Below are positions 1 through 10,436 of a DNA stretch of 29,765 bases, piece by piece. The stretch comes from Hofstenia miamia (taxonomy: Eukaryota; Xenacoelomorpha; Acoela; Hofsteniidae): positions 181,920 through 211,684 of the forward strand of contig CABFPE010000044.1 of the NCBI GenBank assembly GCA_900660155.1, read 5' to 3'. The notes under the pieces are model-generated. The model did not search any database. It was given only the letters and a program-made list of their open reading frames with translations, and was not told where the DNA came from. The first letter of the stretch is position 1. Each line of letters opens with the position of its first letter. A program made the translations under genes and the position numbers.

Positions 1-16
1 TATATATATATATATA
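1..16. repeat. (TA)n microsatellite at window edge
   Basis: Uninterrupted TA dinucleotides at the left edge. The tract probably continues outside the window. Confidence 0.9.
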
Positions 17-351
17 CATATTAGGGGTATGAATGTTATTTCATTTTTTGATGACAATCAAGCAAATATTTTTCATTTTGAAGCCTTCTAAAAAAAGTTC
101 ACCCCAAACAGGATCAAAGTCAGAATAGAGTTGAAAATGAAAATACCTGTGAAAAAAATTTTTGTCCGTGTGGTTTACTGAATAGCTGTTTACTCCATAT
201 AAAACAAATCTGGAGAACCATTGACACTATTTAAGACACATAAAAATATAAATATATAACTAATAATTGCTAACTATATGATTAAAAATCGATTTTATTA
301 TTATTCAATACAAAAATTCAACAAAAAATTTGATCATTATTCTGTTGCTTT

Positions 352-357
352 TTTATT
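352..357 (-). terminator. Poly(A) signal AATAAA
   Basis: AATAAA on the minus strand, 14 nt past the TGA stop (371-373) of the disrupted frame at 371-983. A signal this close behind the stop supports a real transcript 3' end, but the hexamer is common in DNA this AT-rich. Confidence 0.45.
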
Positions 358-370
358 GCTTAAAATAAAT

Positions 371-983
371 TCAAGCTGTATCTTCTTTTTTGACATAATG
401 ACGATATAAGTCTTCTATTACTATTATTGCAAGCTTAGCTGTGCTATATTCTACTTTACCACTACTTTCTATTTGGGTACTATAGAACTTTTTATCCTCC
501 GATGACAGCCAGTTGCCATTTTTTTCGTAATATCAAGTAAAGAATCAATTTCTTCTCATTTCCTCTTTTTATACATTCATCATAAAATTTCAAAACATTT
601 TCATTTTTTAATTTCATAGACCGATCTGATAGTAAAAGAAAATTTAACACTCTTGTCAACAAACTTTTTGCTTCCTTGGAGATAATGTTAATTCGGAACT
701 TCTTATCTTTTGTTTTGATGCCCAGGTACTTATATCTACCAACAATATGTTTAAACATTGGCATGGCAGTTTTCGTATGCAAATGATTTTCCATTAAACT
801 AAATTTTGAGTCTCTACATTTAATAGAATCCTGATAGCGTAACAGACTGCTCGACCATGTATTTCTATTTTCTTTGATTTCATTTTTACTTTTATAATCT
901 GCCATTATCATGAGATAAGCAATGAGAACATTAGAAAATTGTGTTAATAATTGCATGGTATAAAGACAGGAGCGTCGTGCATC
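371..983 (-). pseudogene. Unrecognised frame broken by a 1-base shift
   Basis: I do not recognise this protein. On the minus strand a frame runs from near 983 (first ATG at 954-956) to a TAA just past 492. The codons are mixed and the product is basic and apparently helical. The seven-A run at 519-525 is a natural slip point: removing one A joins the frame to a second open stretch of 49 codons (residues NGNWLSSEDKKFY onward) ending in TGA at 371-373, followed at once by a poly(A) signal. Read that way the product from the ATG is about 200 aa. Either this is a pseudogene, or the A run is miscounted and the gene is intact. Upstream an in-frame TGA lies near 1000 and no clear splice acceptor is seen, so it may be a single exon. 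It lies on the same strand as the TRIC gene, downstream of TRIC exon 2, and shows no TRIC motifs. It could be a nested gene, a retrocopy or a transposon relic. Confidence 0.5.
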
Positions 984-1461
984 CAAATAAACTATGTCTC
1001 ACCTAACAGTATGCCGTCATTATTAACATTTAAATATTTTAACCAATATATGATAAATCAATAAAATTCTGCGGTAACCAATCAAGATGTTTGCAAACAG
1101 CTCGCTGAAAAAGTACCCTCAAAAACAATATTTTCCCTGTGAATCATTTCATTACACAATACATCTATTGAATATGATCTTGAATAACAATTTCAAATGA
1201 GCTCAGATTTAAATGGGTATGCATATGCTTTAAAAATGAGGGGGAGAGAGAAAGGGCGGCCCCCGTAGCACGACAAAAATTTATGTATGTATTAAGGACT
1301 TTAAAATTTATTAAATTAGTTAAAAAAACGTTATTTATTTAGTAAACATTGAAATTTAAATTTGGAATTACAAGGAATGAAAAATGTAAGAAACTAATTT
1401 TTTTCAATTGTGTATTGCGTTTGTGGGTGAACTTTTTCTTATGGAAATTCCTATTAGGTCT

Positions 1462-1463
<2 letters not shown>
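984..1463. other. Non-coding, nothing recognised
   Basis: AT-rich sequence without a supported gene. There is a short purine-rich patch with a GGGCGGCCCCC core near 1240-1265. The modest frame that continues on the plus strand from about 1408 is created by reading through the following TA repeat. Confidence 0.6.

Positions 1464-1499
<36 letters not shown>
1464..1499. repeat. (TA)n microsatellite
   Basis: About 17 TA units. Reading frames with runs of Tyr-Ile across it on both strands are artefacts of the repeat. Confidence 0.95.
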
Positions 1500-1504
<5 letters not shown>

Positions 1505-1832
1505 TATATATATCAGCCTTAAAGATTAGTGCGGGGTGCATCATATGTAAATCGAATGTGACGAAAAGTGATGTCGGCTTTGCAATAAATCGATTTAAAG
1601 AAAGTGACACTTATGCTCCTTGTGTTAGAATGAATGAATAAACCATTATGAAATCTATGATTTTAAAAGCTCACAAGTATTCCTAAATTTCAAATGAATA
1701 CAAATTCCATGTTGAATATAGGAAATGCGAAAACATGTAAAAATCTAATTACAGCGTTTAAACCTTTGGTCAGTATTGTACTTTAGTTTGTTTGGGTGAT
1801 TTACATTGGTACAGAAACGGTTATCCTATCGC

Positions 1833-2138
1833 CTAGGCTCAACAGCAGACCGATGTGGCCTGCAGTCCGCACCTTTGGTTCGCGATACACTGTCCGTAGA
1901 TTGCAAAAATACCGTTTGCAATTCAACTTACCCAAACTTCTTATTACTAATACGCTAATAGTTAAAAACAGTAGGGAGCAAACGAAGCTTATAAATTAGA
2001 GGCAGTTTATTAACCTAATCGTACTACACAAAGGTTTAATTGCACTTTTTGTCATAATCTGTTTTCCGCTACCCAAGGTTTGTGCCTTTCGTCCGCAGTT
2101 CGCGGACTTTTTTGCGACCGGTCCAAAGTTGACCATAG
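1833..2138. mobile_element. Degenerate hAT-like MITE (306 bp)
   Basis: The left end CTAGGCTCAAC and the inverted right end CTATGGTCAAC match at 9 of 11 bases. Further in, both sides carry GTCCGC motifs. The flanks CCTATCGC (1825-1832) and GCTATCGC (2139-2146) match at 7 of 8, as expected of an old 8-bp hAT target duplication, although they do not fit the usual nTnnnnAn consensus. It is noticeably richer in G+C than its surroundings and has no transposase. It lies downstream of TRIC exon 2, probably within a TRIC intron. Confidence 0.5.
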
Positions 2139-2773
2139 GCTATCGCAAAACAAAATATCACGTGAGTTACAACAGAGACACAAATAATGGGTAAGCCTAA
2201 CATAAAAATGGAGTTCGGCCAAATTTTAGAGAAGATCAAGTTCCTAGACTGTAAAATAAATGTAAATGAACACTCTAAGCTTTACATGTTCGAATTAACC
2301 CATTTGCATAATAGAGTGTGCAATGAACACATTTTTTAAATATTTGTTAGTGTATCATCAACAACAATTCAGTCAAAGCATAATTAAATCAAATATTTTA
2401 TTTAAAAGAAAAAAATGAACTATCAAGAGTATGGAAGATGGAATAAGTAAACTGTATATGTTTATAGAAGTACAAACTTATTGAAAATTAAAAACGTTCA
2501 GATATAGTTTGTGTAAAATTGCTATAAGCCGTATAAATGAATTCCGTTTGCAACATGTATATGGAATTTAAACATTAAAGCGTTTTTGTTTATTTGTTAT
2601 AGTAATAAGGCCCATTTTACGACATAGATTTGGACCACCAAATGCATACATATTTTATTAATTAATTGAAGTTTTGTAGACACAATGTGTCATTTGGCGA
2701 CTATTTCTGTGAACAAAAAGTAAAATATTGATAAACCTTGCTCATGAGAGCGAGGTAAATAAAACTAACTAAC
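2139..2773. other. Probable TRIC intron 2 sequence
   Basis: No gene seen. I searched the minus strand here and to about 1000 for the TRIC motif Pro-x-Asp-x-x-Tyr-Lys expected in the next exon and did not find it. The sequence is AT-rich and contains the short perfect palindrome GACACAATGTGTC near 2680. Confidence 0.5.
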
Positions 2774-2927
2774 CAAATAAACGATGCAGTGAGAATCGAT
2801 GTTTCATCATCAATGAAGGCTAACAATGGTAAACCCAGGAGAAAGTTGGAAATAATCCCTCCAGCAAAACAAACCAGTAAACATCCTACATAGCAAGCCA
2901 ATGGGTTCTTCCGCAGAGGGCTCACAC
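2774..2927 (-). CDS. TMEM38: TRIC cation channel (TMEM38), exon 2
   Basis: TRIC channels are trimeric potassium-permeable channels of the ER/SR membrane that balance charge during calcium release. This exon encodes V-S-P-L-R-K-N-P-L-A-C-Y, a membrane helix rich in Cys, Phe and Gly (GCLLVCFAGGIISN), then FLLGLPLLAFIDDETSILTASFIW. The family pattern is S-x-R-x-P-x-A, C-F-G-G, LLLGEP, S-x-L-A-x-x-x-W. The acceptor is a T-rich tract ending TTTTTAG at 2928-2929; the donor is G|GTTAGT at 2773-2768, just after the conserved Trp. The exon is 154 nt, starts in phase 1 matching exon 1, and would leave the Trp codon split after two bases. The open frame continues to a TAG near 2701, but the read-through residues lose the family's Pro-x-Asp-x-x-Tyr-Lys, so I treat them as intron. 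Assignment to TMEM38A or TMEM38B is not possible from this piece. Confidence 0.82.
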
Positions 2928-4174
2928 CTAAAAATAAAAATTTTATAAAAAATTGTATGCACTGTAGTTTCCTTCATTTCACTGGTTTATCATACTCAAT
3001 TCATACAGAATATGCTATTTCCGTTTGGTTGCTGATAATGATATGGCATGGAATTGGTAAGGGCTCAGTGCAGGTCTTGGGGCTGTGCTATTAATTAATT
3101 GATAAGTTTAATTGACGGAAATTTAATTAATTGAAATGAAAGAATTTTTTACTAGTCAAGCCAGTTATCAAGTAGTTACTGTGCACTGCATGTTACTAAA
3201 TCAAAAATGTACGACAGATGGTAACTTTCTGTTGCTACACATAAGGCAATTTTAGTTGCACGTCACAAAAGCATGAGACGAAAAAATAGCTTACGAAATT
3301 TTTCTGCAAAAATTAGCGTTTTTTGTGTTAGGCACAGCGTGTACATATACACATAAAAGAACATCCGGTGACATACTGTAATTGTGAGCAAATTCAAATC
3401 TAAAGGCTAAGTACTAATCTGAATCTAGAAACATTTCGTGAACTCATTTTCTCCAAAGTTGTCTCAAGTAATTGATGGCTGACCGATCTTTCTACTAAGG
3501 TTCGTTTTTACTAATTGCAATTTCATTTCACATTGCTATAAATGACTTTTCGTGAATTTCACGCCTAATAAATTTTTTTCACGGTGAAACTTATTCTATT
3601 TTGTCTAAACTGATTATTTTAATAAACATTTTTTTATCAATGCCACCTAACCACAAATATTGTTTGAGTCAATTAGTTGCAGGGGCATTCCACGAAATGA
3701 TCTAAAAATGTCCCTACATGTAAGACTAAATGTTTCGAAGCTAATGTTATGTTGAGTCGCATATATCGATGATTAACTTAATCGACATGACTATTGCGCG
3801 CTATGCGTTTTACACTTAAAATATGTCTAAAAAATTCGCCTATATCGACATCGTCGATATCGATATTTCGCCTATATCGATTCAAACATCAGACACGCTT
3901 GAGAAGAAAATTCACATGTATCAACATAAATAACTTTCGGAAACATAAAAATTCAAACTGCCATTTGAGCGGCCTTGCGTTAGCAGCCTCTGTAGATTGA
4001 ATAACAAACTGGTAGTAAAGCTGAGTTAGCTGTGATGCTTCTATTTTATGAAGAGTTTGTCTGATTTGTCATACATAATAATTAATGAACAGATGTATTA
4101 ACTGACAGCCCAGTTAATTGGGTGCCACAAAATAGGGTTTGCATATACTGACATTGATTGATAGCCTTGTAGAG
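2928..4174. other. TRIC intron 1, distal part
   Basis: Intron between the two TRIC exons (whole intron 2928-4518). It has no gene. It contains the TATCGA cluster listed separately, and near 3680-3720 a short inverted pair (AGGGGCATT / AATGTCCCT, one mismatch) that could be a very small transposon remnant. Confidence 0.65.
3761..3886. repeat. Cluster of TATCGA(T) palindromic motifs
   Basis: Several TATCGA or ATATCGAT motifs lie within about 125 bp, and a 14-bp direct repeat TTCGCCTATATCGA occurs at 3835-3848 and 3867-3880. The core resembles the Drosophila DRE (TATCGATA), but the organism is unknown and the site is in an intron, so a regulatory role is only a guess. Confidence 0.35.
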
Positions 4175-4400
4175 TAGCGTTGTCCATATTTAAATCATGC
4201 TTGAAAAGATGCGTTTGAATAGCCTGATGTGGTGTAGTTCAAAAATCGGTGTGCAAAAAAAATTTCAAATTCGTTTGAGAGGGAGCTAAAATTCAAACGA
4301 TTCCAACAATTTTTCGCACAATGATTTTTAAGCAAAACTACACCACATTAGGTTGTTCAAACACAGCTTTACAAACATGATCAAAATATGGACAACCCTG
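4175..4400. mobile_element. Near-palindromic hAT MITE (226 bp)
   Basis: The right end read inverted starts CAGGGTTGTCCATATTTT and the left end TAGCGTTGTCCATATTTA. The similarity continues for roughly 90 bp inward on both sides (ATGTGGTGTAGTT on each arm), so the whole element can fold back on itself. The flanks are TTGTAGAG (4167-4174) and TTGTAGAA (4401-4408), a 7-of-8 match to a hAT-type 8-bp target duplication that fits nTnnnnAn. There is no coding capacity, so it would have moved using a hAT transposase in trans. It sits in TRIC intron 1, 118 bp downstream of exon 1. Confidence 0.88.
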
Positions 4401-4518
4401 TTGTAGAAATGTCGATATATGCAAATGCTACTGTATTAACTTATTAAAAAATTTGTTGTAAGTCAGATGAGAAATATTTTCGATGAAGAGAACTCTTAAT
4501 ATAAAAATGAAAATTCAC

Positions 4519-4630
4519 CTGAAATGTCACAGCGAACTCCATAGCAGGATAAAATGAAGTGAGCTACATCGAACACGGGGAACATTGGTGTGAAGGCAAA
4601 ATTAGCCGCCATCTCAGAAATCGACTCCAT
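4519..4630 (-). CDS. TMEM38: TRIC cation channel (TMEM38), exon 1 with start
   Basis: Minus-strand ATG at 4628-4630 opens 37 codons plus one base: MESISEMAANFAFTPMFPVF, then DVAHFILSCYGVRCDIS, ending at a CAG|GTGAAT donor (intron from 4518). The FPVFDxAH motif followed by a hydrophobic helix is the N-terminal signature of metazoan TRIC channels. Joined to exon 2, the split Gly codon (G + GT) gives D-I-S-G-V-S-P-L-R-K-N-P, in register with the family. The start is chosen as the first ATG; a second Met lies at residue 7. On the minus strand a pyrimidine-containing stretch ending TTTAG lies about 20 nt before the ATG, which could be a cis or spliced-leader acceptor. The visible part covers 88 residues of a protein usually near 290, so roughly two thirds is missing and presumably lies left of the window. 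Confidence 0.85.
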
Positions 4631-7600
4631 CGAGAAACTTCACCGTCACATAACTAAATATCAGAAGTAAACCGCAAGCAGACTACTTGAACGAGTAAAC
4701 AATCAAATGTGTATTTATCTAGATATGGACCAGCAAATAATGCAAATCACCATAACAATCAAATTTTTAAGAAAACAACTTCATTAGTTTCTGGCTCAAA
4801 ATTTTGTCTAGATTTCGAAACTGGCGTTAACTGCGATATTCAAAATGTTTTCGAAATTTTGAGTTTCTATATTTATTTGTGAAATAGAGGGACTATTCTA
4901 TTTTAAAGCAGGCGTCGAGTTGGAATTGGGGCAGGCGAAAAATTAGGCCGCCTTGAGATGGACTTGGGTCTAAAGTTATATGTAATTGGTATTTGAAATA
5001 TATGAGAAAAACACTAATATGAAAATTTAAGCTGCAAATGATAAAAATCATTCTCTTTAAACTTAATCAGCCCTGCATTGTTGGCTGATGAAAAACTTCT
5101 AACGCATTAATATTGTATTGCTTGCTGCAAGTAAAAAGCGTTTTTGTAGTCTCTCACCTTGCTTTGATGTAAGCTGATGTAAGGCGGAAGTAAATTTTTG
5201 AATATGTAAAAACTGATATTTTCTCTAAGCAATATAAAGGGCTTGTTGCATCCCGAGACAACTCCTAGTAATAGTATAGTTTCATTAGTTGCGTCAGTAC
5301 CTATATTCCTAAATGTATATGCAAGTTATCTAATAAAATTCAAAGTGGGCCGTTATGAAGCACAGGACAGTGTCAATGGCATAAAAGAAAAATGTGAGCT
5401 GGGCTGGGCTTGGGTCTAAGATGTATTGGACCAAGTAAAGCCGTGCTTCAAAGTTGTACCTATGCTAATTTGACTTCAAACTGGCTACAACAAATTATTT
5501 TGCAGTTTCCTGTGTCAATAAGACAGCGGAAACAGGAATGAGAAATATATACGTTGCGAGTGGTCAGCACGTAAGGAACCTGTGCCTGGAAATATCATTC
5601 TCCGGCTCTAAAACTTGGCCTGTTTGTGAAAGCACTCGATGCTGATTTGCTTGTCTTTGCTCACAGAGGATTTATATTATTTTTATTTGTTCTAACCTTA
5701 AAGCTAGCTACGTCCAAGCCTAGTATCCTAAACCAAATTTTAACTCTAATAATCTTAAATAAAAATGTACTTAAGTAGACTTTGGATTAAAGCGAAACCA
5801 AAATAACTAAGTGAATTAGCTAAGAAATTTAGCCATTGCATAAAATGTCTGATATTACAGATTTACTGTAACATAATACATTACACGATTTTTGAGACTT
5901 ATATATTTAAAACACTCAGTGTCTCTAAAAAATCATCACACTCACTGCAAATCTACTTTTGCGAGAATAAAGTTTGCAAAGCAAACGAACTGCAATATGC
6001 GGATTGACTTTGCATTTCAAACAAAATTAATTTTGCATAAAATTCGCAGCAGTAAGTACTTGGATTGGAAACGCATGGCACAGTAGAAGTCGAAGAATTG
6101 AAAACCATGGCTATCCATGAAAATACAGAACATATTGATTTAATTATTATTAGTTTTTGCCAAAATTTCTTACAACAGACATCCAAACCGCAAGATTTGT
6201 TTGTTTGAGCTATGTAGTACGCAACACAGTTTGCGAAAATTTACTCGTTATAAATCCTAAGTCTAAACCTAAACCCTTAAACCAAGAGGTGTTGGTTGGA
6301 TATTCCACTACTTTGAAAAAAAGTTTTTGAAGAAAATGTTTTTAGTTATGAATATCCGTCGAAATAACTGATAATTGACGTAGCAGGTTAATAATTGACT
6401 GACTTCTGTCATTTGATTATCGAACAGTTCCTAATAATAAGAATGAGATGGGGAATTAACAAAGATTTAGTAGGGCTGTTTTGATGACCAATACCATGTC
6501 ATAATTTCGGGTAAACAACTTTTTCAGTAAACTGATACTGATTTTTTAAAAATAACGTTATGAATTGCTATAAGATGCAAATTTCAAAATTTATCAGAAA
6601 CACCTGATAAACTATTTTAGCTAAATCAAAAAGAGTAAACATTTCCTAGGTATTGGTGAATATCAAAAGCAGACCAAAGCCAAAAAGAGCGAAAACATAA
6701 CATAGGAGATGAAATATTAACTACCCAAAAATAAGAATATTAAAGTTAATACATTTTCGCATAATTCGTTTCACTAAGATGCTTAATAAAATTGGTATTC
6801 CTTACCAAAATCGCGAAATTCAATACAATTAATAAATAGTTATATTAAACTTGCATTAAAGCACCAATAATAACCCAATATTCTAATTTGCGGAGTGTCA
6901 GAATTCAAAGCCCAAATTAAGTCGCTATTCTGCTTCACTTTGCTTAGCTCTAATCTTGAGAACAGACTTCTTCATTTTGCTAGCATATGACAATAGGAAT
7001 GGTTCGAGCAAGCTTTACACCCTGGAACGTTCTATGGTAATCTAATTTTCTGATAAGTGTTCTGCAAAGCTGTACAAAGTGATACCATCTAGTTTAAGCG
7101 TAGATCGATTGAGTTGAGAAAAAGGGAATAGGCCTACTACCTGACTGGCTAATCAAATAACGCGATTGCAACTTACAGAAATTGAAGAATATTTATCAAA
7201 AACTGGAACCACTATGAAAAATTTTTTCTCATTATCAGGAAAAGAAACTGTGCGAATCCATTAATAGAGGAAGTCCACTTAATTTCGTTTTGCATAAATA
7301 TATTTTATTTAAATAATTCAGGGTTAAATGCAGGGTTTGGAAATAATTTATTTAAATATTATTGTTGGGTAACAATAAATTATTGTTGTTGATAAATCGA
7401 TAAAATAAATTATTGCAACTATTGTTGAACCTTTAAACGATTATCGTAGACTTGCCAAAACGAAGTTGAAAAGAATCAAGTCAATTAAAAATGCTAAATA
7501 GCATTTTCTCTACAAGTTGCAGGGACCCACTTGAAATTGGATTACCCCATTTTTCTGGAGATGCTTTCCAAATATTTGCTGGATTTCTATCACATATTTT

Positions 7601-9425
7601 CCCAGGACTTTAGGTAATTACCAAGTACACAATCAAGGAATGAATCAGGCCACGACGCTGTTAGATATATATTTATTTAACCCCATTCGACCTGGGACAT
7701 CATGATTTTTAATGACGTTATCAAATCTGAAAATTTATAGACTTAAATAAGTTAAATATTGCTTTTAACTATTGGAAATATTTTGATTTATCAGAATTAT
7801 CGAATAAACGTTTCTTGGTTACTTCACATATATTTTCTAACTCACAATAATTGAGTTTCACAAAATAGAACGACTCTAACCCTGATTGAATAGCAACATT
7901 CTATATTAAATGAGCAGCTATTGACGAAAAATTGTTATGAACGTTAGTAAAAGTCGGCACGTCTCATTAATAATTTTTTTGTATTATTTAAAAGTTTAAT
8001 AGTGTTGAGGAGGAGGGGAGGGGGTTAGGAAATCGGTTACTCTTGACGAATAAAATTAAATAAACACAGGAAATGCTGTTAGCAAATCAACTTACAGCAC
8101 AATAATGTTAGTTAATACATGGACAGTTTATATATAATCCTGAAAACGCAGTGTCAACTTTTACTGGTTGAATTTTTTATATTTATTGTCTTTGAGATTC
8201 AAGAATTTTTCGAAACATAATTTTCAATATTTGTTACAATAATATTTTTAGAAAAACAATTATTTTTGAAAGCCAAAAATAAAAGGGAGTAAATTCCGAA
8301 TGGTATATCTGTAATAGAGATGGCTTGAAGAAATGCTTAGATTTATGTTATTATTTTAATTGCTAAGCTACAACACTACTTCAGTAGCACATCTATTAGT
8401 GATCGAAATGGATGAAACGTGCATGTTCAAAGCTGCAATCAGCGAATAATAAAGCGGTTATTTTTTTACAAAGAAATATTCTTTTTATGCGCAGATGTAT
8501 ACATTTACAAAGTCAGATTTTTATAAATAGTGTGCAATAAGAATTTTAACATGGTTCGCAATTATACCATATTTTTCACAACTGAAATAAAGAAATTGTT
8601 TCAAAAAATACCGTATAAAATGGACATTGCCATTGGTTGGCATGAATGCACAATGGGAAGTAGAAATTCCTATAAGAAACCATTCTTCATTTAAATATGA
8701 CACAATTTAAGGAAACCCCGGAAATGGCCTTCTAAATTTGTGATAAACTTATATCAAAAAGTAGTAACATTGGGAAACCCCTTATCACTAAAGAAAATTC
8801 AACTCGCTGAACGATTTCCGACTGAAAAAACTTAAATTAAATTTTACTACTTTTTTTAAAATTTGTAATAGTTGTTCAAAAGTAAATGCTATGGAAGGTA
8901 GTTCCTACATTAAGGATGAAAAAATTCTGTAATTTCATAAAATAGAAAGAGGGCTCAGACGTCATGGTTGTCAATTTTGAGAACACAAAATTATTGCAAT
9001 GACTTCGTTTGTGAGAGCTTAGCATGAATCTGTTAAATTCATGTTAAAAATATGATGGTTAATAAACTACAGAAGAGTGAGCAAAAAACGTTTTGAATAT
9101 TCAAATTTGATTGATAAAGGAAATTAAAAAGCACGTCATTTTCCATTATGCAAATGCACTTCTTGTAATTCTCAATTCTAATTTTGGATAGCATTCTGGT
9201 TTCGAAAAAGTAAAACTAAATTCACAAAAACTATAATTGTTTCTTATAAAAATTGAATAATTAATGCTAAACATACTTGCTTTAACATATACAAAATTAA
9301 CTTTTATCGAATTACAGCTATCACCTTAAATAGTATTAAACAAAATCTGCTTTTTCAACATCGGAATTGATTAATTCTAAGATTCACATTGATGAAATAA
9401 AATAACAATTCATACATGCAAGATA
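4631..9425. other. Long stretch without a supportable gene
   Basis: Upstream of the TRIC start and on to the duplication at 9426. All open frames here are under 80 codons with composition like the background. Small features only: an inverted pair ATCAGCC/GGCTGAT near 5066-5090, an A+T palindromic patch rich in AATTATTG at about 7340-7430, and a G-rich run (GAGGAGGGGAGGGGG) near 8007-8021. Regulatory DNA for TRIC may lie near 4631-4800 but I see no defined element. Confidence 0.5.
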
Positions 9426-9719
9426 TTCTTGACCTAATTACATTACTAGGCGCCAATTTGGAATGTGATCCCAATCCTAAACTTTAATTTCGTCTATAGA
9501 ATGTAGTAGCAATTCATTCTCCATTTGCCCATGCGTTGTGAGCTTCTATTCAGATTGAGATGGCACACCGATTATATTTATGAACTAGAATATAATTCAC
9601 TCTAAGTGTTAAAGATTGTGAACAAGCACATGGTGTTTTGAACAGCCTTCGCTTTTTTAGTAAACCCTGAGAATAATGAAGTTCGCCTTTAATTCAAATT
9701 ATTTCACAATAACTGGAAA
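9426..9719. repeat. Duplicated segment, copy 1 (ends at single N)
   Basis: It matches 9721-10052 almost base for base apart from a few substitutions and indels totalling 38 bp, all concentrated near 9505-9535. Copy 1 ends exactly at a lone N. It has no gene. See the finding on assembly duplications. Confidence 0.9.
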
Positions 9720-9720
9720 N

Positions 9721-10052
9721 TTCTTGACCTAATTACATTACTAGGCGCCAATTTGGAATGTGATCCCAATCCTAAACTTTAATTTCTTCTATAGAATGTA
9801 GTAGCATATTTAAAAGCTGCAATTTATTCTCCAGAACGTTGCACTTTCCATTTGCCTAAGCCCATGTGTTGTGAGCTTCTATTCAGATTGAGATGGCACA
9901 CCGATTATATTTGTGAACTAGAATATAATTCACTCTAAGTGTTAAAGATTGTGAACAAGCACATGGTATTTTGAACAGCCTTCGCTTTTTTAGTAAACCC
10001 TGAGAATAATGAAGTTCGCCTTTAATTCAAATTATTTCACAATAACTGGAAA
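9721..10052. repeat. Duplicated segment, copy 2 (starts after single N)
   Basis: Longer version of 9426-9719, with extra bases around 9807-9865 that include TTTAAAAGCTGC and AGAACGTTGCACTTTCC. The two versions look like alleles joined end to end. Confidence 0.9.
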
Positions 10053-10348
10053 CGCATTTCGAAGTAGTTTCAATCAGTGGACAGAGCAGAACTTTTTTGA
10101 CTCCTTAATAGTGTATCTAACTAAAGTTGAGTAAACAAAATTAGCCTAAAATGTAATTATAAAAAACTATACATATATAAAAAATAACTTGAACTTTACA
10201 TGAATTGGTCATGATGGGATAAAATCTCATCTTATATTGTACACAAAGTCATTTTATTTCGAGAGAATAATTGTTATATTTCAATATTATTCCTTTGCGG
10301 CCTAAAGTGGTCATTTAGGGCAACGCAACATATAAAACACACGATAAA

Positions 10349-10436
10349 ATGCTATCTTACCTCCAAGTAGTTGTGGTCACTTTCTTATCAGTGGCAGAAG
10401 ATATCAGACTTTCCAAACATTATGACTCACATTTTG
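10349..10436 (+). CDS. Candidate first exon encoding a signal peptide
   Basis: The ATG at 10349 opens 29 codons plus one base: MLSYLQVVVVTFLSVAEDIR, then LSKHYDSHF, ending at a strong TTTTG|GTAAGC donor (10437-10438). The first 16 residues look like a secretory signal peptide with a hydrophobic core V-V-V-V-T-F-L and a possible cleavage before Glu-Asp, followed by a polar mature start. Reading on into the presumed intron ends quickly at TGA. TATAAAA lies at 10331-10337, only 12 nt before the ATG, too close to serve as a normal TATA box for this start. No matching phase-1 acceptor with a recognisable second exon was found downstream. The longer plus-strand frame at 10371-10646 crosses the donor and is probably a shadow. 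Function unknown. Confidence 0.38.

Noticed and set aside
1404..1641. Overlapping open frames on both strands around 1500
   Set aside because: Both are kept open by the (TA)n microsatellite and show no protein features outside it.
1796..1999. 67-codon plus-strand frame
   Set aside because: It lies almost wholly inside the candidate hAT MITE at 1833-2138.
2285..2305. tRNA T-loop (GTTCGAATT)
   Set aside because: No acceptor or anticodon stems can be built around it.
2701..2773. Read-through extension of TRIC exon 2 to the TAG
   Set aside because: The extra residues lack the conserved P-x-D-x-x-Y-K, and a GTTAGT donor sits right after the conserved Trp.
5892..6186. Possible exon ending at GCAGCA|GTAAGTA (plus strand)
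   Set aside because: The donor is good, but the frame before it has no acceptor, no motif and background composition.
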